DNA of 64,000 bases from Nepenthes gracilis (lineage: Eukaryota > Streptophyta > Magnoliopsida > Caryophyllales > Nepenthaceae), in contig BSYO01000016.1 in assembly GCA_033239525.1 (NCBI GenBank), positions 1,054,001 to 1,118,000 on the forward strand, written 5' to 3'. The notes beneath the pieces were generated by a model. It was not told the DNA's origin. It made no database searches and saw only the letters and a list, made by a program, of their open reading frames with translations. The translations under genes and the position numbers were made by a program. Positions 1 through 10,276 of this stretch are shown here, piece after piece; positions within the stretch are counted from its first letter, which is position 1, and each line of letters opens with the position of its first letter.

Positions 1-1
1 C

Positions 2-600
2 AGCCTTCCCATTGCTCAGATCGACCACCTTGTGGACTCAACGTCCGGCCATGAACTCTTAAGCTTCATGGATGCGTACTCTGGTACAACCGAGATCAAA
101 ACGAGCCCCGAGGACGAGGAGCATACGCTGTTCATGACCGACCAAGGGACGTGATCTTATAAGGTAATGCCCTTTGGTCTCAAGAACGCAGAGCAACTTA
201 TCAGCCGCCCGTGAATAAGATGTTCAAGGACTAGATGGGTAGAAACGTGGAGGTATACGTTGACGACATGCTCGTCAAGAGCCGGATGAGCAGCCGATCA
301 CGTGAGGGACTTGGCCGAGACCTTCCATGTGCTCGAAGCCCATGGAATGAAGCTCAACCCCGTAAGTGCATGTTCAGTATTTTCTCAGAAAATTCTTGGG
401 GCTGGCATCGTCACACCGAGGAATCGAGGCAAACCTTAAAAGATCCAAGCAATCTTGAACATGCGCGGTCTCCACAAACGGTGAAGGAGGTATGTGCCAG
501 CCTTATCGGGCAGTGGCCGCTCTCTCCTGTTCCTAGCAAAATCGGTAGAAGCACCTGCCGTTCTTCAAAGCGCTAAGAGGAACAAAATCCCGAGATTTCC
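2..600 (+). pseudogene. pol: gypsy reverse transcriptase (partial, broken)
   Basis: Frame 2 reads an RT palm segment: a polar start ending in a FMDAYSG-like motif, an EDE-H-FMTD strand, then a TGA stop near base 152 and a KVMPFGLKNA motif. After a frame change the catalytic motif YVDDMLVKS appears at about 253-279. The N-terminal part of RT is beyond the left edge. Stops and at least two frameshifts within 250 bp show it is a pseudogene. The YVDD Asp pair itself is intact. After the catalytic motif the reading frame decays quickly (300-600). Confidence 0.88.
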
Positions 601-659
601 GGTGGAATGATGACTGCGAGGAAGCGTTCCAAGGACTCAAGAGCTACCTCTCGAGTCCG

Positions 660-1500
660 CCCCTATTAGTTTCTCCCCAGCAGGGCGAAGAACTATACTT
701 GTACCTCTCCGTATCCGACGCAGCACTAAGCTCGGTGTTGGTACGAGAGCAGCATGGCAAGCAGCAGCCCGTGTACTACGTCAGCAAGACTCTCGCGGGC
801 GCCGAGACCAGGTATCCCTTGACGGAGAAGGTGGCCTTGGCATTAGTCTGTTCCGCGAGGAAACTCAGGCCATACTTCCAGGCGCACAAGGTAATAGTCC
901 TAACCGATCAACCTTTGAGAGCTGTTTTGCAGAAACCCGAGATCTCCGGCCGACTGATCAAGTGGGCCATCGAGTTGGGGGAGTTTGACATTGAGTTCCG
1001 TCCGAGACCAGCCTTAAAGGGACAAAGGCCATGGACTTTCTCGCCGAGACAACGGCACCGCCCACTTGTGACGAGGACCGGACTACCACGTGACGAGTTC
1101 AATGTAACCTCCGCATGGACCTTGCATGTGGATGGCTCCTCCATGAAGGACTGCCATGGAGCAGATCGTGTTACGCACACCCGAGGAATGGAGATAAAGT
1201 ACTCGTTGACGCCGGATTCCCGCCACAAACAACGTCGCGGGTACAAGGCCTCACTGGCCGGACTACACGCCAAGGAATGCTCGGCCGAGAGCTCACATCT
1301 ACAAATGATTCCGAGTTGGTCATCAATCAGGTTCGCGGGAGCTTCGACGTCAACAACGAGCAGCTGTCCAAGTACCTTTCAAAGGTCAAGGACATGATCG
1401 TGGGATTCAAGACGACCGAGTTCATCCACATCCCGCGGGAGGAAAACGCCAAAGCCGACACGCTCGCTCGAGCCGCAGCTTCCGGAGATCCTGAACAGTA
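660..1500 (+). pseudogene. pol: gypsy RNase H plus second (archaeal-type) RNase H
   Basis: 699-1035 reads the RT-associated RNase H: LYLSVSD, QQPVYYVSK, ETRYP-EK and LTDQPL motifs, ending with IKWAIELGEFDIEF. After frameshifts, 1115-1485 reads a second, distinct RNase H: LHVDGSS (first Asp), NDSELVINQ (Asp), then the ENAKADTLAR tail with the last Asp. The ASLAGL helix that should carry the catalytic Glu is in another frame. A second RNase H is diagnostic of the Tat lineage. At least two frameshifts separate the blocks. Confidence 0.85.
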
Positions 1501-1559
1501 CGCTAGGGGGATGCGAGAGATCCTGGGCAGATCCAGCATTGAAGAGCCCGAGCGGGAGG

Positions 1560-2810
1560 TGATGCAGGTCGTGGACGGAAGCACCTGGATGACTCCCTAC
1601 CTGAAGTTTCTGTCTGATGGCTCGTTGCCTGAGAACCCGAACGAGGCTAAGAAGATAAAGAAGACAGCGGGTTGGTGCACAATCGTAGACGGCCGGCTGT
1701 ATCGAAGGGGCTTCTCGGCCCCCTACTTGAGGTGTCTTACTCCAGAAGAAGCCGAATACGCCCTGCAGGAGGTGCATCTCGGAATATGCGGATCCCATAT
1801 TGGAGGAAAGAATCTAGTCTTTAAGCTCATGAGGCAGGGATACTACCGGCCGACTATGAAATATGACGCCATGGATTTCAGACGCAAATGCGAGAGTTGC
1901 TAACTCCACAAGAATACGAGCCATCGCCCCCACGCAACTCCGGCGCCGCAATCCGCATGGCCGTTTGCCCAATGGGGGCTCGACATCTCGGGCCATTTCC
2001 TCTCGCCCGGACAGGGGAAGTTCCTGATCGGGAATCGACTACTTCACCAAATGGGTGGAAGCGTACCACCGCGAAATAACAGAGCAAATGCGACGGAGTT
2101 CCTCCGGGCTTAACATCGTGGTGCGATTTGGAGTGCCCGAGTGCATCGTGACTGACAACGGAATGCAGTTCACCGGAAAGCGGTTCACTAAGTACTGCGC
2201 AAGCCTGAGGATCAACCTGGTGCACACTTTGGTGGCGTACCCCCAAGCTAACGGGCAGGTGGAAGTGACAAACCGCACGATCCTACACGGGCTAAAAACC
2301 AGGCTGGAATTGTCTGAGGGCTCATGGGTACATGAATTACCCTCAGTCCTCTGGTCGTACAGAACGATGCCACGGGAGCCCATAAGAGAGACCCCTTTCA
2401 ACCTTTGCTACGGGGTTGAAGCTGTCATCCCAATAGAAGTATGCCTAACCAGTCCCCGGGTTGGATGCTTCAGCGCAACAGATAACAGCCAAAGGCTCCG
2501 AGAAAGCCTCGATGCCCTCGAGGAAGTCCGCGACCAGGCGAGACTTAGGGTGGCGACCTACCAACAACGGGTGGCCCGCTATTACAACAAGAAGGTGAAG
2601 GCGCGACCGTTCCAGGTCGGGGATCTCGTACTAAGAAGCGTAGAAGCCACGGGAAAAATAGTTGGAAGAAACAAGCTCTCACCTAATTGGGAAGGGCCGT
2701 TTTTGGTCTCGGCTATCCTTCGAGGAGGAGCTTACAAGCTACGTACCCAAGATGGCAAACTGATACCCTGGACCTGGAACGCCGCTCACCTAAGGAAGTA
2801 CTACCAGTGA
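1560..2810 (+). pseudogene. pol: gypsy integrase (zinc-binding, DDE core, C-terminal domain)
   Basis: 1115-1903 ends in an H-C-H...C-C zinc-binding domain (GICGSHIGGKN, then RRKCESC). The DDE core follows in three frames: first Asp in WGLDISG (about 1970), then GIDYFTKWVEA after a frameshift, then TDNG with the second Asp (about 2150) and QANGQVE with Glu, 36 residues apart as in D-D(35)-E. The 2055-2810 frame is long and open and ends with a chromodomain-free tail, V-GDLVLR...W-GPF..., then a YYQ stop at 2810. All three catalytic residues are present, but frameshifts near 1905 and 2035 break the protein. Confidence 0.88.
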
Positions 2811-2830
2811 AAAGCGGGCCGTCTCCAACA

Positions 2831-3098
2831 AACAAAAACTCGGCTGTGACCGAGCGGTCCTGCAGGCCGGGCCCTTGAGGTCATAACAAAACTCGGCTCA
2901 TGACCGAGCGGTCCCAGGCCGGGCCCTTGAGGTCATAACAAAATTTAGCTTGTGACCGAGCTGGTCCCAGGCCGGCCCCCGAGGTCATAATAAAACTCAT
3001 TTGCGACTGAACGGTCCTGCAGGCCGGGCCCTTGAGGTCATAATAAAAAACTCGGGTGACCGAGTGGTCCTGCAGGCCGGGCCCTTGAGGTCATAACA
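2831..3098 (+). repeat. 53-bp minisatellite, 5 copies, downstream of pol
   Basis: Five direct copies of a 51-54 bp unit begin 20 bp after the pol stop. Each unit runs from AACAAAACTCGG through a TGACCGAGCGGTCC box and CAGGCCGGGC to CTTGAGGTCAT. Copies differ by a few substitutions and indels. A similar array lies at the same place relative to pol in the second gypsy element (35150-35375, - strand), again with a GCGGTC core, so the array is part of the element. Confidence 0.9.
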
Positions 3099-3253
3099 AA
3101 ACTTGACTGAAACAAAAAGAAAAAAAAAGAGGCACTTGTGATAAAAGTCAATGATTTCTTTTATTCCACAAAATACGATACAACGATACAAAAGAAGAAA
3201 CAAAGTGTAGCCCTCGCAGGGACCCTAAGGCGCAACGGCTCCAGAAGGCTCTC

Positions 3254-5028
3254 CTAGAGACGAAGGACCCCCCCGCGGCTCGAAGTTCCCGGTTGACCTG
3301 GCGAACGAGGACCCGCTGAGGAACTCGGCACTAAAGACTCGGGAAATGGTCTGCCCCGAAGACCAAACACATCCTGAGGGCGCATGGCTCTGCAAGCATG
3401 CGGATCCAACACAAAGAAAGGGGGAAGTGCGGATGCAGGACCAGCATCACCCGGCGGCATAGATGGATGCCATCCCAGAACTTGGACTCCAGCACAAGAG
3501 CCATCTCAGCAATCTTCACCGGGAGTCCTTAGCGTCTCCTCCAATCAAGGATCCGTCTCCGTCAGAAACCATGTCGAACCTCGAGAGCCTAAGGGCTTCC
3601 TCGAGATTAAGCAAGTGCCGTCTTGGCCGCTGGTTCTCTTCCTGGACGGCCTTCAGGGACTCTGCCTCCCGTCGAGACCGAGCGATTTCGCCCACCAGCC
3701 GGCTAAGGCCACCAAGCAGATCCTGGAGCTGCAAAAAGAATCAAGGACACTTAAGTACAGTTAGCAGAAATGGAGACGAAGAATAAGGCAGCGAAATACC
3801 TGAGAGATGACAGGGTCCTCAGTGGGGGCAATCTCCTCTGGGACCTCGGGCGCGAGTGGGCACTCCGCAGGCGCCGCAGGGACATCAAGAATGGCCTCAG
3901 AGGAAGGACCCTCAGGGGTGGGGGGCTCCGCTACCTCCGGGACGTCAGCAACGACCGGGATCTCTAAGGCCGCGGTCACTGCCTCCTCGCCGCCAAGAAG
4001 GTCAAAGATCTCCCCAGCAGTAACATCAACAGCAGCCTCCGCCTCATGAGGCTCTATGACCTCGTCCCAGGTTGCCTCCTCCAAGGCACCAGAGGCCTCA
4101 GGATGGACCTCGACACCAGAAGGAGATGCTGCAACGACCTCGGGCTCCGCGGAAGGACTAGAAGTTAGCCCCGCGGCCTTCCTGACCACAGGGGCAATGA
4201 CGCAGTCATCCTTTGAGGAAGACTCACCAGCGGCACTCGGCGGATCCCCAGAGACCTCAATCCGCGGGCTCTTGGGAGGCCGCTCGGAGGGCTCCCGAAT
4301 CACAAGAGGACCCTCTCTTTTCCTCAGCTTCTTCTTCTTCTTCTTTTTCGAGGCGGCAATGGCAGAATCACTGGACGGCACCGTCCACTTGGCTTCCGCC
4401 AACTTTTTCGGGACAGCGGATGTTCTTCTTCCCCGGGGTCAAAACCGCACCTGTGTTCGCACACCAAATCCGTGACCTCCCGGCAACCTCCCTCTCCCCT
4501 GCATCGACGCCGTGAGCCGTGCCTTGCTAGCGACGTTTCCCCACACGGAGGAGAGCTCCCGATCGTCGACCACCTTGAGAAGAAAATCTCATCCTTCCAC
4601 CTTTTGGTGGAATCCGGGTTCCCACTGCTCATCTCAGAGAACTCGGGGCGGGGGGCCATGGCGATCCACTCAAGAGTCTGATTAAAGCGAAACATGATCT
4701 TTACCATGACCGCCTCGAGGGTTTTGCTATGACAACGCGCGAAGACGCACAAAGAAACCAAATACCTGATGGCATTGGGCTGAAGCTTCGCGAGGGGGAC
4801 GACCAACTCCTTCATCAGGCGACGGAGCTCAGCGGGAACAGGGAAACGAAGTCCACCTTTGAGGTGAACTTCGTATACGGTAATGTAACCAACCGGCGGG
4901 CTTTTCGCCCTCTCAGCGGCGCCTGGAACCGCCATCGAATCCGACGCCGGAATGCTATACTTCGCCCTGATCTGCTCGAGATCTTGCGAAGTGAGGGAAG
5001 AGGCAATCTCATTAACACCAGGAGCCAT
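3254..5028 (-). pseudogene. Antisense ORF of Tat element, Transposase_28-like (putative gypsy-type transposon domain)
   Basis: On the strand opposite to pol, a long broken ORF starts at ATG 5028 (MAPGVNEI) and runs to about 3254. The N-terminal part (to about 4324) reads SPPVGYITVYEVHLKGGLRF, RRLMKEL and QLQPNA-RYLVSL-like motifs, which I recognise as the plant 'putative gypsy type transposon' domain (Pfam Transposase_28). A frameshift near 4400 inside a lysine run joins it to a low-complexity acidic/proline region (3761-4402), and another to a coiled-coil-like segment (3516-3734). I chose 5028 over the upstream ATG at 5049 because the second element's ORF also starts with a short MA-x-x-V peptide. 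Extra antisense ORFs are known in Tat elements; function unknown. Confidence 0.7.
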
Positions 5029-5423
5029 GGCGGCGAGTAAGGAAAGCAAAAACGTCGTGAAGGTTTTCGAAGGAAACTAAGGGAAGGAAGAAGAAAACGC
5101 GAAGAATAATGAGGATACGACGAAGGATTTAAAGAGATTTTTGAAAAGGTGAAGAGGCGCCCTCATCATGACCGTTCCACGTGTCAACTCCCCATACGCA
5201 GTAGGCAAGCGTAGGCCTTAGGGTTTCCTGAGGCGATGTCACATCAATCGTCCATCGCATTCAATGCTCCATGAGGAGGGGAAACGGCGGCGAAAGATAG
5301 GTCTCGTGATTCACAAGAAGACCTCGGACGTCTTTCACGCCAGCAGAAGACGAAGACCGCGGTCTATGATGGCGAAAAGATGCTGGCAAGGCATGTCAAA
5401 CGGTTGAGTCCTCGAACCGCTTG

Positions 5424-5437
5424 ACATGGGGGGCTCG
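5424..5437 (+). other. Polypurine tract of gypsy element
   Basis: A CATGGGGGGCTCG stretch directly precedes the LTR start TGATGGG. The second element has the matching AATGGGGGGCTAG before TGATAGGG (read on its - strand, about 29312-29326), which fixes both LTR starts. Confidence 0.75.
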
Positions 5438-6207
5438 TGATGGGTCCCGGAACCTGGGCCCAAAATCACAGAAGCAGGCCCAAAGAGTTACGTAGAAAGG
5501 TTGGCCCAAAAGGCCCATAAACCCGACCGAATTCAAACGGCTGGCTCGTTTCCGAGCACTTGGCCGCCCGGACAGACGCTGAGATCCCTTTAAGACGGGG
5601 ACCACCAGAAAGACCAAAGTAACCAAATGCTACCAACGCATGCAACGGCTCCCCGACACGCCGTACACTGCAGGCCATGCGTCTCGGCGCCCGATCTTCA
5701 GGCCGTGATGTGTGTCCTGCATCACGGCCGCATCCACAAGTTGGTGGCGATGGTGGCGCATGGCCACGACATGCCAGCGCCACGTGTCGTCTTCCCTACG
5801 GCATCACGTTCTCTATAAATATCCAACTCCAGCAGTTGGAGGAGGACCTTTGGTTTTTCAGATCTTCCTAACCAGACTCTAGCAAAAATCCCCAGAGAAG
5901 AGAGAAAAGAGAGAAGTTATATTTCTTAAGTTGTAAACAACCTAAGGACGCTAAGTTTCCCAGGCTTCCACTGTTGTATTTCCTCTTCTTCATAGTGAGA
6001 TTTCTCGGACTGCATGTCCACCACCGTGGTTTTTCACCCTTCGCCATATTGTGGGGTTTTCCACGTAAACTGAAGTGTTCATCCCCTACCCCCGTGCTTT
6101 TCTATTTACTCCCGTTCACTTTGTGTTGCTCCAACTCTTCCGTCCGCGTACCTAGAGATCCGCTCGCAATCAACCTCTCGCGCGGTCAGAGTTAACAGGA
6201 CGCAACA
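5438..6207 (+). repeat. 3' LTR of gypsy element (about 770 bp)
   Basis: Starts TGATGGGTCC after the polypurine tract and ends GCAACA. A strong TATA box, CTCTATAAATA, lies at about 5811-5821. A conserved U5-type motif, TTTTCCACGTAAA, lies at 6057-6069. The partner 5' LTR is outside the window, so the target duplication cannot be checked. The ends are inferred by comparison with the second Tat element (TGAT...GCATCA). Confidence 0.78.
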
Positions 6208-6894
6208 CATCTGTAGATGATATATGTATTCAATAAGTTTATCTAATATATTATAATATATCCAAATATATACCATTAATTTCTTATAATGATTCTTAAT
6301 AGAAACAAATAAATGATACTATAAAAAAAATACAAAATCTTTTCACCCTCTTAAAAAAATACAAACTTCAATTATAAAAAAATTAAAATTCTCACCAATT
6401 ATTTACATAAAATGTCACATATAATGTTAAATATATAATATTTCATGACTTTTCTTCATAATATTTTTATATATAATATAATTTTTAAAAATATTTATTT
6501 ATTTAGTAAAAAATGAATGAAAATTTTAAATATTTAATAAAAGTATATAAAATTTTAAAACATTTGGTAAAAAATATAGACATGTAATAATATTTAAAAA
6601 AAATTATGAATAGTGACTTGCATATATAGTTAAATTGTAAGGTATGGTTGAATTACAAATTTTGATTACTCTGATTTTAGTATAAATGATTATTCTTACT
6701 ATATTTTGAGGTCTTATGATTCTTGAAATACAGAGCCATTTTTTAGTGTGACATTCGGATATTGTGATTTAAATTATTATTTTATATTATATCTTTTATT
6801 GGTATTTAATTTTTAGATTCGCGTCCTAATATTGATATTCGCTTTCTGTCGTTAAAATAAGCAATTGATTTGGAGTCTTAAGGATAAAAATCCA
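6208..6894. other. AT-rich intergenic DNA, nothing recognised
   Basis: No ORF, RNA gene or repeat structure that I can support. Composition changes sharply from the GC-richer LTR to AT-rich DNA at 6208. Confidence 0.6.
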
Positions 6895-9238
6895 AATTAG
6901 CTTATTTATAGATTAATAAATTAATATAATCAAAATTTGAGATATCAAATGTGATAAAAATAAAAATTGTAAATAAAATTGAAGGATTCAAATAATATAC
7001 GAAAGAATAGGCCTAAATATATTTATTTTTAACATTTAATTTAGCAGATCTAACTTTAAAAAACTCTAATTTTTTTTTTTTTTTTCTTCTCTATCTTCTT
7101 GTTCTTTCTCCATTTTCCTTATCTCTCTTCTCTTTTTTTTTTCTGCATGAAATAATTGACTCGGCACATGAACCCTTATATGCTCAATTGACGTACGAGC
7201 GTCAGATCTGCACATATCAAACACAATATACAAATACAGACACACCTAAATGCCACATCAGATGCATTATAGGTACCACATATTCTACCTAATTTATGTA
7301 TGAGTATCCTATAAATACTCATCAGACCTACATTTTTTACCTCAAATATGCATGAGTGTGGGAATAGGCATCACTTAGTGGCTGGTTTGATTTTTCTCAA
7401 TTTTAATTTTTTATAAAATTTTTATTATACAATAATTTACTAGTTAATTCAAAGTATATAATAACGATGTTATTATAAACTATGCATGAAAAATCAGATG
7501 TTACATAAAATTTAATTTAATAATAATTTTTTTAAAAAATAGCTATTTAGATTTATTTTTAGTTTTAAATCTTATCTATTAAATATCTCTCAACCAATAA
7601 TTAAGAAAAATATCTAAATAGTGTATTTTTCTAACTCCAAATCCCCAATTTCCACATCTAACAACTACTAATTTACTGCTGACTTGAACAAAATCTCTAC
7701 AACTTTCACTCCTCCAGTGAAATAAGAAGAAAATAAATATTTAAAACTTTTCTCCATGAAAAAAAAAGAAAAATTATTTTTAAAAAATATAAAGTAGAAA
7801 GCCTAGGCTTAGATGTCATGACCAATACATGAGAATTCGACCTACAAATTAAATATGACTATAACGTTTCTTTAGATTGGTCCAGAAATGAGTAATGCTA
7901 TCTATAATATTTATTTATAATTATTTTATAATTAATTTTTTATATGTTCGATTTATTTCTTTTTTGATATTTATTTTTAAAAATTATAATTACCCCACGT
8001 ATCAAGAGTAAATTTTAAAAAGACTAAAAGTGAATAAAAATAAATGATATTATTTATTTTCAAAAATTAGAAGTGTCAAAGAGATATATTGTAAAGCCCT
8101 AATTTAATAGAATGATCTTTACAAGTAGATTATCTTTCTTTCTGGTTGAACATAATTTTTGTTCAATGTTTAATTTTCGGAGAGAATATAGATAAAACAA
8201 ACACAAAATTAGACCAAGATATTTTAAGAAATTATTAACCGAAGAAATAACCAATCAGCATATAGCAATCGTGATTTCATTAGAATTATAAATATAGCTT
8301 CTTAATACAAAATACAGCCAGACAATACTTTATTACATCATTAAAAAAATTTACACAAACTCGTATTATTTATATGATATATGTATTGCTTTAAGAAAAA
8401 TGGCATTATAATATATACTAAAAAGTCTTTTCTGCTACGCTATTTATTTATCAGGTGCATCTATATCAATTATATATATATATATATATAGCGCATCCAA
8501 ATACTCAATCCCCCATCAATATGCATCCACGTATTTTTATTATATCATCATATCTTTGTATCCGTTGAGAAATATTTTCAATTTGAGCGTTGGAGGATAT
8601 ACCGAGAGTGGTGTGTAGGATTTAGGTTTACAATGACAGAGATCGGACTCGTTCCAATTTGACATGTCATGAAAGATCAAGTGACTCACTAATTCGTACA
8701 ATCCAAATTAATGAACGATCAAGTATAAAGCAACTATGATTTGATCAAAATTATAAAATATCGAATCTAATCAAATTAAAAAATGGGTTGTCCTATTTCT
8801 TTTTAACCACTTTAACACAATCTTCACAAAAGTTGACCTTGTTATATAATATCAATGTGCTATAAATTTAGTTATGCCGTGACTTTTGAATATTTAAATA
8901 AATGAATGCGGGTGATCTCATGGCATACATAATTCTGTTGATTAACCACGGTCGAGTTCAAGGAAACCAACCGGATTTGAGATTGACCTAATTTTTTGAG
9001 AGATATACCTGGCATATCTTTGTTTTATTTATTAAATAAGAAAAGTTTAATATATGATATTTAAAATTTAATAATATTATTAAAAAATATTTACTGGACA
9101 TTAATATTATAAAAAATATATAAATATATTAAATATTAATATTTTTATTTTAATGTCTTTAATGTTAAAGTTTTATTTAATAATATAAAAAATATATATA
9201 TATATTAAGATTAATTGCCCCAAATCGGGAAGTAAGGG
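6895..9238 (+). repeat. Segmental duplication, left copy, block 1
   Basis: Matches 61166-63534 base for base with scattered differences, in the same orientation. One 98-bp stretch compared by eye (about 7803-7900 with 62052-62149) has roughly 93% identity. Non-coding and AT-rich. The match continues in 10226-10276 and 12512-12960 after two insertions that the right copy lacks. Confidence 0.88.
8510..8760 (+). repeat. Dispersed repeat module, copy 1 of 3
   Basis: A segment with the boxes CCCCCAT...CATCC, TTGAGAAATATTT and AGGATTTAGGTT followed by a GATCAA-GTGACT box. Copies occur at about 55235-55460 and 62790-63075. The third location is outside the segmental duplication, so this module is probably part of a dispersed mobile repeat. 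Confidence 0.55.
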
Positions 9239-10220
9239 TGATGCAATCCTGGTTCCCGGATGTGGTACGGATTAGAGAACTTACCAATTTTTTTGTTATG
9301 GGTCGATTTGAATTGGGTCTAATTTTCGTTGCTATTAATCTAGAACTTACACACCAGAAACTACTAACAGGAGGTCAGAAAACGGCGAGAGTTTGTCCCA
9401 CCGTAAACACTCTGACACCCAAATTATAAATATTTCGCAATAGATGGAGGAATGTACACTTAAAAATAAATGTGACAGGAGTACAAAGATACAGAGATAA
9501 GATGAGTGTGAGTGGGATGTGTTTGGAGCACTAGACTCTGGGAGTTGCACCGCTATGGGTGGCTCACTAACTCTATCGTAAAATGACGGTGGTCCGAGAG
9601 AACAGAACTGATTTTTGCTCCTTGAGATGGAAGGGTGAAGGATCAAACGCTTAATCTCTACTCACCATTCTTTCTTAAGATTGGGCTCTCCCTTTATCTC
9701 TTCGTAAGAGAATATATTTATAGGCTTCATTTGAGAGGCTTTTAGAGTCAGAGCTCCCGACAAGTGGTTTGTCGGAATTCGTCAGCTACTATGCGCTGGT
9801 GGTGGCCAGCGGCGTTAACTGTCAACTTGCGGAGGCAAGGGAACTGTTATTAGGTGTGAACTACACCTGGTCTGCTGACTGCACAAGGATTGCCTAGGTG
9901 ACTGTGAGGATGGCGCGTACTGTGACTTGCAGTGTTAACCTTTTTTCTCATTGGTTGGCATTTTTTGAGCTGGTTTTCACCACCTGCAGTCGCTCTAGCG
10001 GGTTGTGAAGACGTGCTGATTGGTTGTGAACCTCGGGCATCATATGGGCTCTATGTTAGGATCTTTGGGCTTCACAGGGAGGTTTGGGCCTTACCACCCT
10101 GGCCAATACTTTCAATGGTATTGTAGGGGAGTAGTGGTTGCTTCTTGGGCTTCTCTGATGTATGGGCAAGACTATGAAAATAGACTTTTTTTATTGGATC
10201 ATTAATATTAGTATCCATCA
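9239..10220 (-). mobile_element. Solo LTR, 982 bp, with 5-bp target duplication AAGGG
   Basis: The insertion is absent from the paralogous site at about 63530, which reads AAGGGTGATCTC uninterrupted. Here AAGGG (9234-9238) is followed by TGATGCAATCC and, 982 bp later, CATCA then AAGGG (10221-10225) and TGATCTC. TG...CA ends with a 5-bp duplication define a solo LTR. Orientation is probably -, because on that strand it starts TGATGGA, carries the TATA box CCTATAAATA and ends GGATTGCATCA, like the Tat LTRs in this window. Alternative reading: a 9-bp duplication AAGGGTGAT of another element type; no inverted termini support that. Confidence 0.82.
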
Positions 10221-10225
10221 AAGGG

Positions 10226-10276
10226 TGATCTCATCGCGTACACAATAGGTGGAGTGAATGCTTTCGGTTCACAAAT
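10226..10276 (+). repeat. Segmental duplication, left copy, block 2
   Basis: TGATCTCATCGCGTACACAAT and the following 30 bp match about 63530-63584. Flanked on both sides by insertions. Confidence 0.8.

Larger units (their letters stand above)
1..6207 (+). mobile_element. Degenerate Ty3/gypsy (Tat-lineage) retrotransposon, 5' part outside window
   Basis: The order visible is RT, RNase H, second RNase H, integrase, minisatellite, antisense ORF, polypurine tract and 3' LTR. The second RNase H after the usual one and a long ORF downstream of pol are known features of the plant Tat lineage. The gag, protease and 5' LTR would lie left of base 1. In-frame stops and frameshifts run through RT, RNase H and integrase, so the copy is dead. 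Related to the - strand element at 28405-42139: both pol frames end in a Y-Y-Q-stop tail and both LTRs begin TGAT after a G6 tract. Lineage assignment is from motifs only. Confidence 0.9.

Noticed and set aside
3384..4475. Several + strand ORFs opposite the first antisense ORF
   Set aside because: Shadow frames of the GC-rich, Ser/Pro/Ala-coding - strand ORF.
8471..8490. TA dinucleotide runs (also about 13903, 54385, 56095) as possible regulatory or matrix attachment sites
   Set aside because: Simple repeats common in AT-rich plant DNA; nothing specific supports a function.
9239..9242. Reading the 982-bp insertion as a 9-bp-TSD element (Mutator-like)
   Set aside because: No terminal inverted repeats; TG...CA ends and a 5-bp duplication explain the junctions, with the next four bases matching by chance.
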